Positions 36,042 through 44,838 of a stretch of DNA of 64,000 nucleotides are shown piece by piece. Numbering within the stretch: the stretch's first letter is position 1; every line of letters starts with the position of its first letter. Both the position numbers and the translations under genes were made by a program. The notes under the pieces were generated by a model, which saw only the letters and a program-made list of their open reading frames with translations, was not told where the DNA came from and ran no database searches. The DNA comes from Halochromatium sp. (lineage in GTDB: Bacteria; Pseudomonadota; Gammaproteobacteria; Chromatiales; Chromatiaceae). The stretch spans positions 1-64,000 of the forward strand of contig POWB01000002.1 in the NCBI GenBank assembly GCA_010912705.1. Reading direction: 5' to 3'.

Positions 36042-37442
36042 CTAAGGCACGACTTGTGTGCTGACTGCGTCTTTAGCGACAGCTGCGCTGCCCACCAGAC
36101 GAGGGTCTGAAGACGCGTAGAGATAAGGCTCGAGCATCGCCCGCAGATCAACCTCGGCGCGCAGGCGGCGACAGAGCATGAAAATGCCAGCGAACTTGCG
36201 CTGCAGGAACATGGTTGCCGGCTCTGGCATGTGGCTGAACATCTCGTCTTGGAACATGTCTCGGCCGCGCGTAAAGAGCCGTTCAAACAGCGTTGAATGG
36301 CCGAAGTCGTAGGGGCCATCGCTGGTGATGACCTCGCCCGAGAGGCTAATCAGGTCGATGAGCTGCTCCGCCTGCGCGGGCGGTACATCCTCGCCGATGT
36401 AGCCCAATGCCGCTGCACCTTGGCGCATTCCGACGCGGTCATTGTCGATGGTGGCGCGAGCCAGTGCGCGATAGCCTGCGATCAGTGTTTGCGGGATGGC
36501 CCGTGTGGCGCCAAAGTCGAGCAATACGATGCGACCTGACTCAGCGTCGTAGAGGAAGTTGCCGAAGTTCGGGTCGGTCTGCATCAAGGCGAAGTCAAAC
36601 AGTTCGCGGATCATCAACTGCGACATCAGCCTGGCAACGCGGTTACGCTCGCTGCGGCTATAGTGGCTGGCGCTGAGCTGGTCGATCGAGATGCCATCCG
36701 CGAAGTCCATCGCTAGGATGCGTGAGGTCGACAGATCGGCATGAACAGCAGGGACGAGGAAATTCGGGTCATCGCCAATCAGAGCACGATAGGCGATGAG
36801 CGAGGCCGCCTCGGCCTCGTAGTCGGCCTCCTCGTGCAACTGCAGCCGTGCCTCCTCGAGCATCGGGCTTGGGTCGAATCCGGACGGCATCATGCCGAAA
36901 TGGCGGCTAAGAAAGCCTAGGTTGGCGATGTCGCTGTCGATGCTCTCGCGCACACCGGGGAATTGGACCTTGAGCGCTAGGCGGCGACCGTCGCGGGTCT
37001 CGGCGCGATGCACCTGACCGATCGAGGCGGCGGCAATGGGCTGGAACTCGAAGCGCTTGAACTGCTTGTTCCAGTCCTTACCCCATTCGGCAGTGAGCAC
37101 GCGATTGAGCTGGCTCAGCGGCATCGGCTCGGCGCGGTCGCGCAGGGTGGCCATGATCTCGGCGGCCTCGGGCGTGAAGACGTCGGAGCCATCCATCGAC
37201 ATCAGCTGCCCCATCTTCATCACCGCGCCGCGCATGCGAGCGAGGCGGTTGGTCAGGCGCTCGGTCGCCGCTGGGCTGAGGCGGATGCGCTGGCTTTGGC
37301 CCTCGCGGCTGCGCGCTAGGTCGATCATGCCGCGCAGGCCGATGCCGGTGGCGAAGTCAGTCGTGGCGCGCCCCATGTGCCAGAGGCGGCTCAGGCGTTT
37401 GCTCGGGACTGCAAGTCCAGTTGTCGATGTTTTGCTCGCCAT
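36042..37442 (-). CDS. ABC1/UbiB-family atypical kinase
   Basis: A 466-residue protein with the ABC1 signatures: MKMGQLMSMDG (KxGQ motif), PIAAASIGQVHRAETRDG (Ala-rich loop), LALKVQFPGV (ATP-binding lysine), MQTDPNFGNFLY (catalytic D-x4-N) and VLLDFGATRAI (DFG). Such proteins support ubiquinone biosynthesis or lipid homeostasis, as ATPases rather than protein kinases. No membrane helix is obvious at the C-terminus, unlike UbiB itself, so it is a paralogue. MASKTS at 37442 is the likely start; an upstream GTG/ATG extension lacks support. Confidence 0.88.
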   Translation of the reverse strand: MASKTSTTGLAVPSKRLSRLWHMGRATTDFATGIGLRGMIDLARSREGQSQRIRLSPAATERLTNRLARMRGAVMKMGQLMSMDGSDVFTPEAAEIMATLRDRAEPMPLSQLNRVLTAEWGKDWNKQFKRFEFQPIAAASIGQVHRAETRDGRRLALKVQFPGVRESIDSDIANLGFLSRHFGMMPSGFDPSPMLEEARLQLHEEADYEAEAASLIAYRALIGDDPNFLVPAVHADLSTSRILAMDFADGISIDQLSASHYSRSERNRVARLMSQLMIRELFDFALMQTDPNFGNFLYDAESGRIVLLDFGATRAIPQTLIAGYRALARATIDNDRVGMRQGAAALGYIGEDVPPAQAEQLIDLISLSGEVITSDGPYDFGHSTLFERLFTRGRDMFQDEMFSHMPEPATMFLQRKFAGIFMLCRRLRAEVDLRAMLEPYLYASSDPRLVGSAAVAKDAVSTQVVP

Positions 37443-37572
37443 GATTGGTCTCAAGATTGTTAAATGCGATGATCTGTCGACTTGGGTTCTCGACAATTAA
37501 TGCACAAGACTAACAGCGCCCATCATCGGTTGTAGATGACAGATCGCACCAAGCCTAGAGAGGAATCACTCC

Positions 37573-37923
37573 ATGAGCAGCATGATGGCCGTGCTCTTAA
37601 ACGGCCTTGCCCAGATCGAATACGATCGCACCAAGCCTTTGCCCGACTATCAGGGGGCCTATCTCGACAAGATGGATAGGAAGATGGAGTCAGAGGGCAT
37701 CGATATCGATGGCGAGCGCGTGCTCGCCCCAGCTCTGGCACAGAAGGCACAGTTTGTGGCTGCCAATCTAGCCAGCGCGATCATGGCCAACGAGGAGGCA
37801 CAGGTCGCAGCCATGACGACCTGGCTTGCGGTGCGGCTGCCGGAGCTGAAACAGGTCAAGCTACGCGAAGAAGATGATGGCTTCGCGATCGAGCTCGATT
37901 TCGACGAGGCTTACATCAAATAG
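37573..37923 (+). CDS. Conserved hypothetical protein, 116 residues
   Basis: A small acidic soluble protein with AGAGAGGA ahead of the ATG, so translation is well supported. It contains NGLAQIEYDRTKPLPDYQGAYL, then a helical region (LAPALAQKAQFVAANLASAIM) and an acidic C-terminus (EEDDGFAIELDFDEAYIK). No signal peptide, membrane helix or known domain is recognised. It is divergent from the ABC1 gene and followed by the facing pmbA cluster. Function unknown. Confidence 0.7.
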   Translation: MSSMMAVLLNGLAQIEYDRTKPLPDYQGAYLDKMDRKMESEGIDIDGERVLAPALAQKAQFVAANLASAIMANEEAQVAAMTTWLAVRLPELKQVKLREEDDGFAIELDFDEAYIK

Positions 37924-38046
37924 CATCCGATTCAGATCACCCCGCGCCGCCACTGATCAGCGCCACTGATCAGTTCAGGCAGGCGCATCCAGTCCAGGCA
38001 AGCGTATCTGAGCCGCCGATGGCCGCTTTCATGCAGCGCCTCCGAC

Positions 38047-38319
38047 TCAGACGCCGCGAATGGCGCGGTCGATCCGCGCCTTAGCCTCGACCCAAGCCGG
38101 ATCACCGATGCCCTCGACCACCGAGCGTTCCATCAGCCCATAGGCGATCTGCCGCTGCTCGGCGGCCAGATCGCCCAGCTTGCTGAGCTTGAACAGGCGG
38201 CCGGCGCGGTCATACTCCAGGGTATTCACTAGCGCATAGAGGGTGAGTGCGGCCGCTGATTCTGGGGCGGCCTCGATGAGGGCGATGGTCTGCTCAATGG
38301 CTTGGCTGTGGTCGATCAT
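38047..38319 (-). CDS. Hypothetical protein downstream of pmbA, 90 residues
   Basis: A small, mostly helical protein (AIEQTIALIEAAPESAAALTLYALVNTLEYDRAGRL). It begins 6 bp after the end of pmbA on the same strand, so both are read from one transcript. No family recognised. Base composition fits a real gene. Confidence 0.65.
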   Translation of the reverse strand: MIDHSQAIEQTIALIEAAPESAAALTLYALVNTLEYDRAGRLFKLSKLGDLAAEQRQIAYGLMERSVVEGIGDPAWVEAKARIDRAIRGV

Positions 38320-38325
38320 AGCCGC

Positions 38326-39675
38326 TCACTCACCGGCAATGGTCATCTCTTCCAGCAGCCAAGAGCCGGTGGTGGTGCTGCCGACAAAGTCACAATCGTT
38401 GCCAATCGCCACCAGCCCTTTGAACATGTCCTTCAGATTACCGGCGATGGTGATCTCCTCGACTGGATACTGGATCTCGCCATGCTCGACCCAAAAGCCA
38501 GTCGCCCCACGCGAATAATCGCCGGTGACGTTGTTCACGCCCTGGCCCATCAGGTCGGTGACGAACAGCCCGGTGCCGAGTTCGCGCAGCATCGCCGGCC
38601 GATCCCGCTCGCTCATGCCGACGCTCATGTTGCGCACGCCGCCGGCATTAGCGGTCGTCGTCATGCCGAGCCGACAGGCCGAATAATGGTCGAGCAGGTA
38701 GGTCTGTAGCACGCCATCGCGCAGGATGTCCTTCGGCGCGGTCGCGACGCCATCGCCATCAAAGGGCGCGCTGGCAAGGCCGCGCGGGCGCAGTGGATCT
38801 TCGCTCAGGTGCACGAAGTCGGGGAAGATTGGCTCGCCAAGCTGATCGAGCAGGAAGCTCATCTTGCGGTAAAGACTGGAGCCATTGATCGCACCACAGA
38901 GATGGCGCAACAGCCCGGCCGCCTGCTCAGCGCGAAACAGCACTGGCGCGCGTCGAGTATCTAGCCGCCGGGCACCAAGTCGAGCGAGGGTGCGCTCGGC
39001 TGCGCGCCGGCCGACGCTCTCGGCCGATTCCAGATCCTCTGGCGCGCGCGCCGAGGTCCACCAATAGTCGTGCTGCATGTCGTCGCCGACCTTACCGACC
39101 ACGGCGACGCTGAGGCCATGGCGCGTGCTCGGATAGCCGCCGACGAAGCCATGGCTGTTGCCATAGACCTTGATCCCGGCATGGGTGCTGAGGCTGGCGC
39201 CTTCTGAGTTGACAATGCGCGCATCCTGGGCGCGCGCGGCGTCTTCGCAATCGGTTGCCAGGCGCACCGCGTCTTCAACGCTGATGCCCCAGGGATGTTC
39301 CAGGTCGAGCGCCGGGATCTCGGTTGCCATCAGCTCTGCTGGTGCCAAGCCAGCGCAAGGGTCTTCCTGCGTGTGCTTGGCGATACTGCAAGCCTGAGCG
39401 ACGGCGTCGCTAATCGCCTGCGAGCTCAGATCAGAGGTGCTCGCCGAGCCCTTGCGCTTGCCGAAGTAGACGGTGATGCCAAGCCCGTGATCGCGAGTGT
39501 GCTCGACGGTCTCGATCTCGCCCATACGCACCGCCACCTCGAGTCCGGTGCTGGCGCTGACGCCGGCCTCGGCGGCGCTTGCGCCACAGCGCTTGGCTTC
39601 GCTCAGGAGATGATCGATCGCTGCTTCGAGCCGTTGGAGCTGGGTGCCGCTGTCTGCGGTGGCCAAATTTGCCAT
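38326..39675 (-). CDS. pmbA: PmbA/TldE metalloprotease-complex subunit
   Basis: A 449-residue member of the TldD/PmbA family. Signatures: GASAAEAGVSASTGLEVAVRMGEIETVEHTRDHGLGITVYFGKRKGSASTSD at the start (segments), the central GGYPSTRHGLSVAVVG, DGDGVATAPKDILRDGVLQTYLLDHYSA and the C-terminal G-x-xxG-x-N-x-VTGDYSRGA-x-GFWVE-x-G. PmbA is the non-catalytic partner of the TldD zinc protease; together they mature microcins and degrade CcdA. The HExxxH motif of TldD is absent, as expected. The tldD gene is not in view. Confidence 0.93.
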   Translation of the reverse strand: MANLATADSGTQLQRLEAAIDHLLSEAKRCGASAAEAGVSASTGLEVAVRMGEIETVEHTRDHGLGITVYFGKRKGSASTSDLSSQAISDAVAQACSIAKHTQEDPCAGLAPAELMATEIPALDLEHPWGISVEDAVRLATDCEDAARAQDARIVNSEGASLSTHAGIKVYGNSHGFVGGYPSTRHGLSVAVVGKVGDDMQHDYWWTSARAPEDLESAESVGRRAAERTLARLGARRLDTRRAPVLFRAEQAAGLLRHLCGAINGSSLYRKMSFLLDQLGEPIFPDFVHLSEDPLRPRGLASAPFDGDGVATAPKDILRDGVLQTYLLDHYSACRLGMTTTANAGGVRNMSVGMSERDRPAMLRELGTGLFVTDLMGQGVNNVTGDYSRGATGFWVEHGEIQYPVEEITIAGNLKDMFKGLVAIGNDCDFVGSTTTGSWLLEEMTIAGE

Positions 39676-39952
39676 GATGTGATGTCTAGTGCTGCTTGCT
39701 GAAGGTGAGTGTTGTCTGATCCAGGCGATGCCCCTGAACCTGAATCTCGCGATTCATCTGCCAGGGGGCGCTACGTCCTGCGCGCTGGGCCAAAGATTGC
39801 AATATATCCGACAGGATGTGGCGATCACTGGTGAAATCCGCAACGTCTGGATACCTGCATCCCAGTCGCTGGCCTTAATTACATCGCCACCTACCTCAAT
39901 TACATCGCCACCTACCTCGAGCGCGATGTCCGCCAATTGCTGGCTCCTTAGG
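39676..39952 (+). pseudogene. Remnant of a DUF4143-type AAA ATPase within intergenic DNA
   Basis: The plus strand around 39898-39945 reads NYIATYLERDVRQLL, matching the Y-x-x-TYLERDVR-x-L motif of AAA ATPases with a DUF4143 tail. No frame extends far on either side, and a perfect 21-bp tandem duplication (39877-39918, unit starting AATTACATCGCC) repeats part of it. The rest of this 277-bp spacer shows nothing recognisable. Assignment rests on one short motif. Confidence 0.45.
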
Positions 39953-40999
39953 CTAGCTGACCGCCGCTTCAAGGAGCCGCAGGCGGCCGAGATCCCCATC
40001 GAGCTCAGCGTGGGCGCCGATCGGCACCAGGGTTTGATCCTGGACATGGCCAATCATGAAACCACGCACCACCGGCACGTCTAGGTCAGCGCAACGCTGC
40101 GCGATCACATCCTCGATGGAGAAGCTGTTACCGCAGCTTTTGGCGTCCGTGAACTTTCCAAAGGCGATACCTGCCGCCTGCTGTAGCCGACCGGCGAGCC
40201 AGAGCTGCGTCAACATGCGATCGATGCGGTAGGGTGCCTCGCCCACATCTTCGAGAACGAGAATCTTGCCGCGGAAATCCGGTTCAAACGGCGTTCCCAT
40301 CAAGGCGGTCACCAGACTCAGGTTGCCACCGATCAGGCGGCCTTGCGACTTCCCCGCCTTGAAAACGGTGATGCGATTTTCCGCTTCGGCGCGACCGCGT
40401 GCCGTTTCAAATGGTGGCGCCGCGCCGATCACGACCGGCGCCTGTGCCTGAAACAGCACCTTGTCGAACTCTTCGAGGCTGTAGTCACTGAAGGTCTGAT
40501 TGGCGACGGGGCCATGAAACCCGATCAAACCGGTCTTCAGAAAAATGGCGTTGAGCAGAGCCGTGATATCGCTATATCCGATCAACGCCTTTGGGTTGCG
40601 CCGGATCAGGTCGTAGTCCAGCAGCGGTAGAATGCGCGACGCCCCATAGCCTCCGCGGAGGCAGAATATGGCGTCGACGCTCGTATCGGCAAACATGGCC
40701 ATGAGATCGCTTGCACGCTCGCGGTCTGTTCCCGCGAGGTACTGCGTTCGTCGATAGAGATGACGACCTTCGACGACCTCGAAGCCGAGGGAGCGGACGA
40801 TATCCAGGGCGAAACGGGTGCGCTCGTTGTCCTCCGTCGGGCTCGCCGGCGCGACGACACCGACCCGCATCCCCGTCTGCAGACGCCGGGGTTTGATGAC
40901 CTGGGCAACGGCTCCACTGGCCGCGGCCTCCAAGGGGATCGAACCGAAGAGCGTGGCAGCACCCAGCACAGTGCCTTTGATCATTTCACGGCGTTTCAT
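39953..40999 (-). CDS. LD-carboxypeptidase, MEROPS S66 family (LdcA/MccF-like)
   Basis: A 348-residue protein with a twin-arginine-like or lipoprotein-like N-terminus (MKRREMIKGTVLGAATLFG). Core motifs: RVGVVAPASP, FCLRGGYGASRILPLLDYD, the nucleophilic serine in GYSDITALL, LEDVGEAPYRIDRML with the catalytic glutamate, and MIGHVQDQTLVPIG with the catalytic histidine. Such enzymes trim D-alanine from tetrapeptide stems in peptidoglycan recycling, which fits with AmpG 16 kb away. Export to the periplasm would be unusual for LdcA and needs the signal prediction confirmed. Confidence 0.88.
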   Translation of the reverse strand: MKRREMIKGTVLGAATLFGSIPLEAAASGAVAQVIKPRRLQTGMRVGVVAPASPTEDNERTRFALDIVRSLGFEVVEGRHLYRRTQYLAGTDRERASDLMAMFADTSVDAIFCLRGGYGASRILPLLDYDLIRRNPKALIGYSDITALLNAIFLKTGLIGFHGPVANQTFSDYSLEEFDKVLFQAQAPVVIGAAPPFETARGRAEAENRITVFKAGKSQGRLIGGNLSLVTALMGTPFEPDFRGKILVLEDVGEAPYRIDRMLTQLWLAGRLQQAAGIAFGKFTDAKSCGNSFSIEDVIAQRCADLDVPVVRGFMIGHVQDQTLVPIGAHAELDGDLGRLRLLEAAVS

Positions 41000-41008
41000 T
41001 CATTCCAC

Positions 41009-41041
41009 AACCACAGATGGCGCAGATGTGCGCAGATAAAG
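41009..41041. repeat. Single REP-like arm
   Basis: AACCACAGATGGCGCAGATG followed by TGCGCAGATAAAG resembles the GCAGAT-rich arms of the dyad at 26145-26287 that accompanies the RAYT transposase. Only one arm is present here, between the S66 peptidase and the IHF-like gene. Confidence 0.65.
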
Positions 41042-41113
41042 AGATGATAATCAATCGAATTATGATCGCGTTATGATGCACGTTGATATTGTTTACCTTT
41101 GTCCGCCTTACCC

Positions 41114-41416
41114 ATGACCCGTTCCGAATTTATCACTGCCCTCGCTCGTCGACCAACGCCGCTTCCGCCCGAGGGCATCGACCTAGCGGTGAAGACCCTG
41201 ATCAATCTGATGCGTGAGACCCTAGCCGCCGGTGAGCGCATCGAGATCCGCGACTTTGGTGCCTTTGAGCGGCGCCAGTACGCCCCTCGCCACGGACGCA
41301 ATCCAAAGACTGGTGAGAGCGTCAGCGTGCCAGTGCGCTATCGGGTGCACTTCAAGCCGGGCAAGGCATTGCGTGAGCGGGTGGATGCGGGGAAGACAGT
41401 CGATGGCGCTGGCTGA
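41114..41416 (+). CDS. IHF/HU-family DNA-binding protein (IHF beta-like)
   Basis: A 100-residue protein that is full length for IHF-beta. It shows TRSEFITALAR at the N-terminus, GERIEIRDFGAFERRQYAPRHGRNPKTGE over the DNA-bending beta-arm (with the intercalating proline in NPKTGE) and the C-terminal VHFKPGKALRERV. Integration host factor bends DNA and serves recombination, transcription and CRISPR adaptation. Located at the edge of a defence island, it may be an extra copy. No good ribosome site precedes ATG 41114; TTG 41099 is an alternative. Confidence 0.88.
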   Translation: MTRSEFITALARRPTPLPPEGIDLAVKTLINLMRETLAAGERIEIRDFGAFERRQYAPRHGRNPKTGESVSVPVRYRVHFKPGKALRERVDAGKTVDGAG

Positions 41417-42126
41417 TGCGTGTCCGGCGTGGGGAGCGGATTGGATGGCTGCTCTAGCGCTATCCCCGGACCCGCTACTGGCGGCTGATGATCGCGCCCT
41501 ATCTGGCGATACTTGCGGCGGTGCTGGCAGTTCAGCGACTGCCGCTGAACCATCCCGTTCTGCCGAGGTCTCCCGCAGGCGCTCGACATCGAGACCGCGC
41601 GCTTGCAGATGTGCGATCAGGCTGATACCACGGGCAGCGTATTCGGTTGCCGCGGCATCTGGAGGATCAGCCGGACCGGGAGGCTTTGGAGGTGCGGTTT
41701 GAGGAGTTTTTGGGAGTCTGAGCAAAGCTCTCGCTGAAACGCTATCCCTGTGCAGTGCTAACGCCTACAGTGGTGAGCGCGCGTTATACTCCCTGAACAC
41801 TTTAAGTGCCGCCTTGGCCTGAGGAGAACTGATTCAGGAACATGGCAACATCCTCGCCTGCAAATCGCCTCCCAGCAACGAAGGCTGCGACCTCATCCGC
41901 ATCCACCCGGATGCCGCGCAAATCCGCTCCCGCGTTCCAGGTCCAATTCAAGCGTCACGCCGTCACCGCTGGCGATCGCGGCTTCCGCCAAGCAACGCAC
42001 ATTCGCCGCGTTCGATTTCCAAGCAGAACGATGGCCCGTCCTCTGGCATCGGCACCGAGACCAAGGGAGAGCCCACCAGATGAGAGCGGCTAGTAAAGCA
42101 ATCACGGACCATTCCAGGAGGAATTC
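41417..42126. other. Intergenic region ahead of the defence operon
   Basis: 710 bp with no gene I can support. Frames here are short and compositionally biased on both strands. A minus-strand frame (about 41893-42105) and a plus-strand stretch ending 41721 (reading REALEVRFEEFLGV) look like possible fragments of lost genes. The last 15 bp hold the strong ribosome site AGGAGGAATTC of the DUF499 gene. The promoter of the 12-kb operon must lie in this region, but no box is clear. Confidence 0.5.
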
Positions 42127-44838
42127 ATGCTCGGCTTAACACTCCGTGACGAGTTCAAAAGCAGTCGCCTGAAAGGCACAGCGATTGAGCTCACCAACAA
42201 GAACAACACCGGGGCCACGCAGGTATCCGCCGAGGAGTTTCTGCGCATCACCTATCCCTCCCATGATGTGCTCAAAACCCTTGAGGCAGCGGGACCATCA
42301 CAGGGTCGACCGGTCACCATCAAAGGCGAGCGCGGCCAAGGCAAATCGCACCTGATGGCCATGCTCTACCATGCCTTCACCGATCATGAAGCGACCCAAA
42401 GCTGGCTGTCTGACTGGTCGCAAACACTCGGCGACCCGAAGATCGGCCAGTTGCCCCTCCGCCCTGGGATGCACGTCATCGGTGAAAGCCTGCACCGCCA
42501 ACGTTACAAAGCGCTGTGGGATCTGCTGTTTGAAAAGCATCCGTATGGCGAATACTGCCGGGGCAAATGGGAAGGGCTGGGAGACAAAAAGACCGATATC
42601 CCCAGCGACGAAATCTTGCTCGAGCTGTTCCAGCACACACCAACCGCGCTGATCCTCGATGAGTTCCAGACCTGGTTCGACGGGCTGACCGACAGCAAAC
42701 AGGCGCCGCGCAAGGCCTGGGCGTTCAATTTCGTTCAGCTCCTCTCCGAGATCGCCAAGGAGCATCCAGAATCCCTGGTGCTGGTAGTCTCGGTGCGCAA
42801 CGGCGAGACCGACGCGTTCCAGCAGATTCAACGCGTCAACCCGGTGATCGTCGATTTCCAGGGGCCATCGGCGAAAACCGATCGCCTGCGGTTGCTGCTC
42901 CACCGGCTATTCGACAACCGGCGCCAAGTCGATGCCGCCGCGATCCATGGACTGATCGGCGCCCATATCAGCGAGCACAGTCGCCTTCAGAACATCGCAC
43001 CCGCCGAGCAGGCACGCATCCAAGATGAGTTCATCGAGGCGTGGCCCTACGCGCCGCACCTGATGGATTTACTCGAGGACCAGGTGCTGATCGCCACCAG
43101 CGCCCAAGGCACGCGCGATCTGATCCGCATCCTGGCCGATCTGTTCAAGCGCAACGGTGAGAAAAAGGCCCTGTTGACAGCAGCGGATTTCCGCCTCAAC
43201 GACGAGCACAGCGGCATCGAGGCCCTGCTCGATTCGGTCTCCAACCAGCATCACGCCAAGCTGCGGGAAAAGGCCCTGCGCAACCTTGAAGCCGTCACCG
43301 AGGCCATCGCCGGCACCAGTCAACAACTCCCTCATCTCGAAGAGGTCATTGGAGCGCTGTGGCTGCGCTCGCTGGCAGCGGTCAATCAGGCCGGCGCAGA
43401 CCGCGCCACGCTGCAAGTGGACATCACCCGCGACAAGCCGGTTGATGACAACGCCTTCTATGTTGAGCTGTCCAACATCGTCGAGAACAGCTTCAACATC
43501 CACGAGGACGGCAACCGTTATCTGTTCCGCGAAGAAGAAAACCCGCAAGCCAAGCTCATTGCCAGCGCCCGCAACGACAAGCTGTTTCCAGAGCATCAAG
43601 ATCGCTGGCATTTGGCCAAGGAAACACGCTTTGTACTGGAAGGCGGCGGCGAGGTCGATGTGCCCTTTCGCGTGGTTGTGTTGCCGATCGGCTGGCGGTC
43701 AAACCCCTGGGAGTCGCTCGACGAGCGCGACACCCCGGCGCAATGGGGGCCGCGCATCCCGATTGTCGTCCTCCCTGAATCGCCCGCGAAACTGAACGAG
43801 AGCCTCGGCCAATGGCTGCGGGACCATGTCCAGTCAAACCGCAACGTCGTGCGCTTTCTGCTTCCAAAGGATGGTTCAGGCAACCTCTTTCTCGACCGCG
43901 ACCTCCTGATCCTCGCACGCTGCGTCTATCTCGCTGAGCAGTGGCGCAAGCAGAATAGCGAGTACGGCCGCCTGCACGGCCGCTATCAGAAAGAACTGCG
44001 GGATCAACTCAAAGCGCGGTTTGATCGCTTCGCCATCCTCGCCACCTGGAACTTTCAGCAACCGCAAGCCTGTCGATTCTTTATCGAAAGCCACAAGGCC
44101 GAGGGTGCGAAGATCCCCGAGGCGATCGACAAGAGCATTCAGGAAAACCTGTTCATCCCCGAGGATTTTGACGACTACGTGCTGCAGGCTGCACAAAACA
44201 ACGAGCCGATCAGCAAACTCCTCAAAGAACTGAGGGAACCGCGCCCCGGCGGCCAGGATTGCATTCCCTGGCTCGGTGAAACAGCGATCAAAGAGCGCCT
44301 CCTGCATCTGTGCGCGCGCGGTGAGATCGCCGTCAACCTACGCGGGATGGAATACCTGCAAGTACAGGATGGCGAGAGCACCGATAGCGCCTACCGACGT
44401 CTGCGCGGCAAGCTCGGCACCGGCAAACATCTCGAAGAGACCTTTGTCCTGCTGCCGCAGAATGTTCCGGGTACCGGTGGCGTTGATCCCGGGTCTTCCC
44501 CCGTTCCAGGGCCGGGACCGAGCCCAACGCCTACACCCGAGCCAGGCCCAACGCCCGTCCCGAACCCGCAACCCGGACCAGGCCCGGAGCCGAGCCCGAG
44601 TCCCGGCCCAGGCAGCATCTTTGACGGTGTCGGAGCCTATACTCCCTTCAACGCCCCGCCGACCTCATCGCTGAACCTGCTCGGCAAGATCGAATCCTGG
44701 GGCATCGGCACCGGCACCCAGGTCAAAGCGCTGACCCTGCGAGTGGATCAGCTCACCGGCGCCCAGCTCAACGAGCTGCTCCGCAAGCTCCCTGACGGCA
44801 TCACCTACGGCCTGGAGCTGCAGAAGGAGGAATCATGA
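42127..44838 (+). CDS. DUF499-domain AAA+ ATPase of a PglZ-type defence operon
   Basis: A 903-residue P-loop ATPase. The N-terminal part has Walker A GERGQGKS (67-74) and Walker B ALILDEFQTWFDG (about 172-184), the DUF499 layout. Middle regions are helical. Residues about 780-835 are an extreme proline-glycine linker (PGPGPSPTPTPEPGP type) leading to a 65-residue C-terminal domain (NLLGKIESWGIGTGTQ). DUF499 proteins occur next to PglZ and methyltransferase genes in BREX-like and other phage-defence loci, where they are likely motor or assembly factors. AGGAGGAATTC precedes the ATG, and the stop overlaps pglZ by 4 bp. Confidence 0.85.
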   Translation: MLGLTLRDEFKSSRLKGTAIELTNKNNTGATQVSAEEFLRITYPSHDVLKTLEAAGPSQGRPVTIKGERGQGKSHLMAMLYHAFTDHEATQSWLSDWSQTLGDPKIGQLPLRPGMHVIGESLHRQRYKALWDLLFEKHPYGEYCRGKWEGLGDKKTDIPSDEILLELFQHTPTALILDEFQTWFDGLTDSKQAPRKAWAFNFVQLLSEIAKEHPESLVLVVSVRNGETDAFQQIQRVNPVIVDFQGPSAKTDRLRLLLHRLFDNRRQVDAAAIHGLIGAHISEHSRLQNIAPAEQARIQDEFIEAWPYAPHLMDLLEDQVLIATSAQGTRDLIRILADLFKRNGEKKALLTAADFRLNDEHSGIEALLDSVSNQHHAKLREKALRNLEAVTEAIAGTSQQLPHLEEVIGALWLRSLAAVNQAGADRATLQVDITRDKPVDDNAFYVELSNIVENSFNIHEDGNRYLFREEENPQAKLIASARNDKLFPEHQDRWHLAKETRFVLEGGGEVDVPFRVVVLPIGWRSNPWESLDERDTPAQWGPRIPIVVLPESPAKLNESLGQWLRDHVQSNRNVVRFLLPKDGSGNLFLDRDLLILARCVYLAEQWRKQNSEYGRLHGRYQKELRDQLKARFDRFAILATWNFQQPQACRFFIESHKAEGAKIPEAIDKSIQENLFIPEDFDDYVLQAAQNNEPISKLLKELREPRPGGQDCIPWLGETAIKERLLHLCARGEIAVNLRGMEYLQVQDGESTDSAYRRLRGKLGTGKHLEETFVLLPQNVPGTGGVDPGSSPVPGPGPSPTPTPEPGPTPVPNPQPGPGPEPSPSPGPGSIFDGVGAYTPFNAPPTSSLNLLGKIESWGIGTGTQVKALTLRVDQLTGAQLNELLRKLPDGITYGLELQKEES

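Noticed and set aside
41222-41725. A 167-codon minus-strand frame overlapping the IHF-like gene
   Set aside because: Half of it is antisense to the well-supported IHF-like protein, and the rest is low complexity without a ribosome site.
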